From Onchidella celtica (Eukaryota > Mollusca > Gastropoda > Systellommatophora > Onchidiidae): DNA of 64,000 nt. Location: assembly GCA_963931925.1 (NCBI GenBank), contig OZ007571.1, forward strand, positions 63,045,589 to 63,109,588, given 5' to 3'. Below, piece by piece: positions 57,660-64,000 of the stretch. Both the position numbers and the translations under genes were made by a program. The notes beneath the pieces were generated by a model. It searched no databases, was not told the DNA's origin, and saw only the letters and a list, made by a program, of their open reading frames with translations. The first letter of the stretch is position 1, and every line of letters begins with the position of its first letter.

Positions 57660-57915
57660 TGTTCATAAATTGATACGGACATGTGACAAGAGCCAGTGAA
57701 CTATCAAAGACCATCCTCCAGGGTACAGTTCAGGGAACGAGGAGACAGGGCAAACAAAGAAAGAAATGGACGGACAATATTATTATTACTGAATGGCCAG
57801 AGGAAACCTTTGCCACACGCCAGGCCCTTGCCCGTGGCCCGGCAGAAGTGGAGGCAGTTGGTGCAGCGCTCATTAGTGCGGTGCCCCCCCCCTCCCCCAC
57901 GACTCATGAAGGAAT
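57660..57915 (+). pseudogene. 3' remnant of a LINE reverse-transcriptase frame
   Basis: The plus-strand frame reads YGHVTRASELSKTILQGTV at its start, then a QGTRRQGKQRKKWTDNI stretch and a degenerate tail. Reading on from about 57683, this matches the basic C-terminal tail seen after the RT in many animal LINEs, which usually runs GTRRRGRQRKRWEDNI-EW. Only about 80 codons survive, with an apparent codon insertion after WTDNI and a C-rich stretch where the frame normally closes. The sequence differs from the tail of the LINE at 40 kb, so it comes from another family. No catalytic domain remains. Confidence 0.7.
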
Positions 57916-58780
57916 GAAGGGATCCAGAAATTCGGAAGTATATCCAATTAGAGCCAACGGCAGCGGATGACTTGTTTCAACTATGGAACACTCGGCCTCA
58001 GACGATAAATTCACATGGAAAAAAGGTATGATGTCGTCAGAAAATCACAGCCAGAAATTGCAGAACAAGAACAGGTGAACAGATCAAGAGACGCAGAAAC
58101 ACTAAGAGAAGAAGAAACAAAAGTCAACCTTCTATCACCCACACATGTATTCCTCTGTCTAAACGTTCCGACCGTAATGAAATTTCGTCACACTGCTGCC
58201 TTCTTAATTTAAGATAATGGTACTAATAATAATTGCACACGCGCGATAAGAAAATGATACATTTAAAAAGGTTCCAATTATCGAACAATGGAAATCAAGT
58301 TAACTATTCCAAACAAGGAACAAAGGGCAAGAAATGTTACCTGCATTTTTAAGTTTGGAAAACAAATTCCTAACAAGCCTATATCTATCTTTCGCTAGAG
58401 TCTTTCCTCTGCTCTAGGCTCTCCTTCCAGATTCATTTACATGATTATTTTTTCCCTCTCGCAGTTTTCTCAAAGGCTGCTTAAACCAGTGCATTATTTG
58501 CAATTTCCATGGCTTCCTCGTAACAACATTACACATTATTCGTTCAGCTTGTGATTACAGGTTTCCAGCTTTGAGAAAATTCCAAGCTTCTAATAAATGG
58601 TGCTCGCATGTGTGCGGCTTCGTTGCACATAAGGACTTTTTGAAAACAAAAAGCGAAGGGATTTAAAACAATGAACACACACAAAATGATTAAGTTTTTA
58701 AAACAGCTTTCATTAGTAATATATCTGGCCGGTGTGCTCTCATTGTTGTTGTTGTTGTATTTGCTGCTGCCGATGGTGAT

Positions 58781-59075
58781 GTGGTGGTAGTAATGCTGGC
58801 CGCTGGGATGGTGATGGTCGCGGTGATTGTGAAAGTGGTGGTGGCAGTGGTGATGTCGATGGTGGTGAGGGTCGACATGATGGTAGTGGTGTTGACTGTG
58901 ATGATGATAGTGGTGATGACTGTAGTGATGATAGTGGTGACGATTGTGATGATGGTAGTGGTGATGGTAGCGGTAATAATTGTTATGATGGTAGTGGTGA
59001 TGATTGTGATGATGGTAGTGGTGATGATTGTGGTGATGATTGTGGTGATGGTAGAGGCGGTTGTTGTAATGGTGA
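58781..59075 (+). repeat. GATGGTAGTGGT-type minisatellite
   Basis: Imperfect units built of GAT/GGT/AGT/TGT triplets; near 58940-59040 a unit of about 24 bp (GATGGTAGTGGTGATGATTG plus TGAT) repeats. Because the unit is a multiple of three, long frames stay open on both strands. They encode only Val/Met-rich or Ile/Thr-rich runs and are not genes. Confidence 0.85.
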
Positions 59076-59124
59076 GTATTAGTTTGTTCTTTCGGCTAAT
59101 TTCTTGCATAATACGAAAAGAGCA

Positions 59125-59205
59125 AAGGGGCTCTGCGATGGGCAGAGTTAATCCAATTGCCGGAAAGCTTGGGATCGAATCCCCTTCGGAGAGAAGACAA
59201 GTAGT
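59125..59205 (+). mobile_element. tRNA-like SINE head, family uncertain
   Basis: GGATCGAATCCC is a near-consensus B box, preceded about 30 bp upstream by TGGGCAGAGTTAATCC as a weak A box. It does not fold into a full tRNA by eye. No body motif shared with the other copies is visible. Confidence 0.4.
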
Positions 59206-60191
59206 TTTTTGTTCTTCTTGTTCTTATATTTATGACGTTCGCTGGTCGACGCCTGGTGAGAGCCTGGGCTTATGGAATCTCTGATTTCGCCTTGTGGTGT
59301 TGAAAGGGGAATACAAAACCCAAACAAAATGAAAACAAAGCAAAAACGAAATCCAATGATTAGATAGGATATTACAGTTTTTTTAACACGCATATTTACA
59401 GTAATATAAAACGGCGACGACCGCTTTTGTTCGCTTCCTTTCACTTTGTGTGATTTCTGAGCTCGCTCGCTATACTTCTTTGAACAAAAACATAATTAGT
59501 CCATGCCGATAACAGGTGAACCTGTCTGTCGTTCTCCTCTCCACACCCTCACCCTCCCCCACCCCACCCCAGCCCCCCACTTACCACCCTTTTTGTTTCC
59601 TCAAAGAAAAGGGAAAACTGGGTTATGGGGAAATCAGGCCAACTTGGCGAAGATAAGACCAGATTTGAGATTATTTTTTGTTTGTGTCGTTTCTCAGGCA
59701 CGTTTCGATGACTTGTTGAGTGTGAGGCAACTCGCGTGTATGCCATAATGAGCCCTGCACACAAGCGTGAATGAAGTGTAAAAAAAGAAAAAGAAAACAG
59801 GACGGTTTTTTTTTTCTATTGATAGCTCTGTGTTATAATAATATTATCAAACAGTTGATATGCGAATTGTATCCCGCAGCTGCCGCACAGTGGTGAAACA
59901 TAAGGAAAAGGTGTGGAAAAAAAAAAAAAGGTAGAGCAATGCAAGTCGACGAGGCAAGGTCATATTTCTGTACACAATACTTCTCACTCCAGCCACAATA
60001 CAGTAACATTGTGACTCACATTCAGGCTTTAAATGTCCCATTAACAAAAATGTAAACACCGAGTAGTAGAAGTATCAACTGAATGGTATTTATGTAGATT
60101 ACCATACCAAACTTCCTAAATTAAAAATAAAGTAGAATATGTACACACAGAGAGTAAGCTATAATATTAAACATGAAAATATCGGTGTCTC

Positions 60192-60441
60192 TATCATGAA
60201 ATGGCGTAACTACAAAGAACTGAATTTTACAGGAGAGTAAAACCACTGTTTTACTTGAAATGTCTCTTACTCTTGCTTATTTTAGATACATTTTCAGTAA
60301 CATAATAAAGCACTTAAAACACTTAAAACTACTGAATCCCCATTAATCGATAAAAAAAAAAATCCTCCATGGAGTAGATTCTTTTGCAAAATTAAGTTAG
60401 TATCTGCAATAGTGCCAATACAATTGTGCGGTTTCACGACA
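60192..60441 (+). mobile_element. MITE-like element, same family, copy E
   Basis: Left end TATCATGAAATGGCG, then AATTTTACAGGAGAG as in copy A. Right end TTGTGCGGTTTCACGACAGG, close to the inferred consensus. The middle is more diverged but keeps CCCCATTAATCGATAAAAA. About 250 bp. Confidence 0.7.
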
Positions 60442-60839
60442 GGGCCAGACAGAACCATTAAAAACATCTCAATGCTCGCCAGATTCTGTTTTATTGTTTA
60501 TCCTTTCATGGGGCGCCCGTCCTCAAAGCATTGATTAAATTATGCTGGGTTGTGTACAATTCAGCAAATGTTTACCAGTGTTACGCAATATAATTTGCCA
60601 CAGGCAAAAATGAAAATTATTATTGTCGACACGTTCAAGCGACCTCGTCAAATTGCTCAATATTAAAAAATGTCAACAACAACAAACCAAAAAAATGAGT
60701 TAAAACATGTTTGAACGGGAATTTCTTCCTTCAAAGATCTCTCTCTCTCTCTCGCTCTCTCTTTGTCTGTTTCCATCAACATTTATTTTGGACACCTTCG
60801 GGCAGTCTTATCAAAATGCGCAATATACGAGGGAGGATG

Positions 60840-61100
60840 GGACAGGACGGATGGACAGACGGGGACAGAAAGGAGGAGGAGGGGGGGGGGACAGATGGAA
60901 GAATGACGAGAGGGGGGGGGGCACTTCCGAAATCTATAGCTCGGGGGGGGGGGGGAGACACAGGTGGACAGAAAGACAGACAGCCGGACGAACAGACAGA
61001 TAGCCAGATAAACAGACAGACAGACCAACACACAAACACACACATACAGAGCGAGCGACCAACAGACCGGCAGACAGACACACAAACACACACATAAACA
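60840..61100. repeat. Poly-G runs and (CAGA)n microsatellite
   Basis: GGA/GGG-rich tract with three G runs of 9-12 bases (60880-60955), followed by CAGACAGA, CACAAACA and CCAACAGA units. All frames here are low complexity. Confidence 0.93.
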
Positions 61101-61522
61101 TTTCTTTTTTTTATGTCCAGCACGTTCAAAACCGCCGACCCATCAAAATTCTCAATATTAAAAAATGTAATTAAATGAGCTCGGAACATTTTCTCCTCTG
61201 CCTGCAGTCCAACTCAAGAGCTCTGCTCTTTCCAACACTTGTCAACACTTGCCTTTTTCCTGCATTATCTAACAGTTTCGTCGGGCGCTTCCAGACTCTA
61301 GAAAATAACTCGCTCTGTCACTGCTGTGTGAAATTACGACATTGGAATTTTTCCTTCGCCCAAGATGTGTCTTTTCGGCTCAGTCTTCATCCTCGTGTGT
61401 GCTTTTTCTGTTCTCTCAAACGCGAGGGTGTTCAGCTTTTTTTCTCTTTGCTTCGCGACCCTCGTCATCAACATGTGAGATCCCCCTCCAAGAACAAAAA
61501 TCAACCCTTACGAATCCTGCTT

Positions 61523-61636
<114 letters not shown>

Positions 61637-62644
61637 ACACGCACACAGTCATACATACGGTGAGACAGAAATGCACATGCACATAACAAGACACTGGAAT
61701 ATCAACTGAGAATGTCCATGTTCGAAATCCAGCTTTCTTTTCGCTGCCGCCTGACCCCCCCCCCTCCCCCCCCCCCCCACAACTAAAATGTCTTCGTGAC
61801 CCCCTTTAAATGTCCTGGGAATCGCCACACATCCAGGTTGAAAACCCCTGCTTTAAAGGGATTCTCAATAGGGAATTGTGTGCATGAGTAATCGCAACCA
61901 ACAAGGGAAGTTCTGACACGTCTTGGAGGGTCGTTACTCAATCCACTTGTCTTTAGAAAGCTTTTTAAGTGGTTGGCAGGGAGGTTGCCATCAAAATATC
62001 AATACTGTTTTACAAGGTGGCCTTTGCTTTCACACTAGTGTTCTTTTTGTTTTTCTTTCTTGTTTCAAAAAATTATCATAGTACGAGTATGTGCTGCTCC
62101 CAAGAAAATTCACTAGAATCAGCAGCCATGGAACCGCAATAATAAGAAAAAATACTCAGAAAAATGGCAACCACGGAAAAATATTTCCTGGGGATGCTAA
62201 AAACATATTTGCTTCTCAATTATTATGACTCGGCGGTCTCATTTTCTACCAGTTTTGGTTTCCAATTTTCTTGTTTAAAACATTATGTCCGTGTGTTGTT
62301 CTCCAGAAAATTGATAAAGCAGTATCGCATCATGAAACCGCAACAAAAAACACAGAACGAACACGGGAAAAAGTAGGAAAATATTGACTGATGTGTCCTC
62401 AGTACATTAGAAAAATAAAAGGCAATATTTAGCTATTGCCGAGACTGGAAAGACTGTGAGAGAAAATGAAAGGGGAAAATAGCACAAGAAGGTTAGCCAA
62501 AGATAATGAGTATTTAGAAAAAGAATATTCTGGCCAAGTGGCTGGTTTCTCATTTTGCTATAACCGAAAAGAATTAATTGTTTGTTGCTGACGCGTAGCG
62601 TTAGCCTTCCAGCATAGTATGGCTATCAAAGATGGGGCCGCCGG

Positions 62645-62760
62645 TGCCAGTGCCTTAAAAACGCTGCGAATAAAGACACCGCCCGGAACGGAATGTGAAC
62701 CAAGGGACCTCTCACATCCAGGTCAAGTACTTTAACTACTGGGCCACTGCACGGCCGAAT
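62645..62760 (-). mobile_element. tRNA-derived SINE, copy 3
   Basis: The minus strand shows TGGCCCAGTAGTTAAAGTAC (A-box region 62735-62746), the B box GGTTCACATTCC (62690-62701), and the body motif TTCGCAGCGTTTTTAAGGCA. The body matches copies 1 and 2, while the tRNA-like head differs at many positions. Confidence 0.7.
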
Positions 62761-63469
62761 AATGTTGAAATGATAATGATTCTGCTTCTCAGTTCACGCA
62801 GACATTCCATGAGCCGTGGTAAGCTGGTTATGCGCTCGATGCAGTCATCAGTTCAAAGTAATCACAATTATATTTCACTTCCACTCAGGTTGGTGTAACC
62901 GGCCGCTTGCCATAGTAAATAAAACTCTCATCAGATTTATTCAAGATAAGTTATCGACCATGGCAGCACGTATATTATTATTTATATTTTTGTCTCATGT
63001 GCTATGCACAGAAATACAAATTTCACAACAATCTTTTTCTCGATCCATTCGCAAGGATTTCCAATAAACCATCCACCATTCCCAGGCCAGACGTTTAGAA
63101 TCAGACATCGCGGGTTCCACAACGAAACCGCAACAAATGTTTTTCCACAACTAAAGATGGTAACTCCATTTTGTCAAATATTCTATGATGAGCTCATACA
63201 AGATTATTTTTTTTATATTGCTTCGGAGGGACTAATAATATTTTAGATGTTATTTATATTTCTAGAAATATATTTAAGATAAGGAATACAACTCAATTAA
63301 TTTCATCTCCTGTAAAACGAAGCCCCGTCACACTTTCCAAGTTTCATGAAAGGACAAGAGAAAGGTACCACCTTGAAAAACTTATTTGCGGAGTATTTTT
63401 GTAACAGTAACAACTATACTTGTACATCAAAATGGCGAACAGATACGGAAAAAAAAAAAAAAGGAAGTG

Positions 63470-63915
63470 TATATCCGTGCAACATGTTGTATGGATATGG
63501 ACAGTGCATATCCGTACAACATGTTTACCAAAAAGCGCGACTGGTGAAGGTTTGCTGAAACAAAACTTGGTATGGTGTTAACGAATTTAAAGTGACAACA
63601 CATGGAATAGTCAGATGGACCTGGGGGCGTGAGGGTCTAGTCAATTTGTATCAATGGGTGGTAGTCAGATTGACTAATCAGGCGAAAAGGGGTTGGGGTA
63701 GCCATTGGTGATCGACGTACACTCAAGTATATTATTAGCGCAGATCACGCAATCTCCGAGCAGAAGTCGAATTGTTTTGCTACTAAACCGATTCATATTT
63801 TTAAAAACTATGCAAATTAACAAGGTCAGTAACATAGTATTCCAGTGTGTGTTCTACGTCATTGAATTGTGTGCGTTGTACGGATATGCACTGTCCAACA
63901 TGTTGTACGGATATA
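63470..63915. mobile_element. Foldback-like element with bipartite inverted repeats
   Basis: An outer arm, TATATCCGTGCAACATGTTG (63470-63489), pairs with 63896-63915 with one mismatch. An inner arm, GGACAGTGCATATCCGTACA plus AC (63499-63520), pairs perfectly with 63875-63896. The left side has 9 extra bases between the arms. Poly-A lies just outside the left end (63450-63462) and again just outside the right end (63921-63934). The 354-bp centre has no convincing frame. Confidence 0.6.
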
Positions 63916-64000
63916 CGCTTAAAAAAAAAAAAAAACGCAATTAGAACGGCTGTTCTGTTTTCCGTATATTAATCCCATAATCCACACGACCACATTTGTA

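Noticed and set aside
58690-59284. Long frames on both strands (139 and 167 codons)
   Set aside because: They are translations of a triplet-based minisatellite giving Ile/Thr or Val/Met runs; there is no real protein signal.

Overview
The window reads as non-coding, repeat-rich DNA from an invertebrate animal. It is full of long GA/CT, GT and tetranucleotide microsatellites and poly-G tracts, has no operon-like gene packing, and carries metazoan-type retrotransposons, SINEs and MITE-like elements. A lophotrochozoan such as a mollusc would fit, but that is inference. I found no host protein-coding gene I can support; most reading frames are microsatellite translations or shadows of the two retrotransposons.

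Two autonomous mobile elements stand out, both on the minus strand and both apparently intact. (1) A complete LTR retrotransposon at 5304-11987. It has two 614-bp LTRs that I read as identical, a 5-bp target-site duplication (AACTG), a primer-binding site with an 18-nt match to a tRNA-Pro 3' end, and one uninterrupted 1520-residue Gag-Pol frame. Its domains run Gag, two zinc knuckles, protease, integrase, then reverse transcriptase and RNase H. The RT is Ty3/Gypsy type, but integrase precedes RT, as in Ty1/Copia; this is the hallmark of the Gmr1-like group. (2) A full-length RTE-type LINE at 40089-43331. It has one 1005-residue endonuclease-RT frame, an ATG-triplet 3' tail and a perfect 12-bp target-site duplication. 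A truncated relative of its 3' end lies at 33907-33983.

The rest is a mosaic of small repeats. A MITE-like family with termini close to TGTCATGAAACCGCAC occurs about ten times, in full or in part. Other elements are a 525-bp element with terminal inverted repeats (18718-19242), a foldback-like element (63470-63915), at least three members of one tRNA-derived SINE family (1.7, 56.8 and 62.7 kb) plus other tRNA-like heads, a LINE 3' remnant (57.66-57.92 kb), several degenerate tandem arrays and a 29-bp palindrome flanked by 8-bp direct repeats (17223-17267).

The two autonomous elements carry the machinery for their own copying: Gag, protease, integrase, RT and RNase H for the LTR element, and endonuclease plus RT for the LINE. 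The SINE and MITE-like copies encode nothing and would depend on enzymes from elsewhere in the genome.
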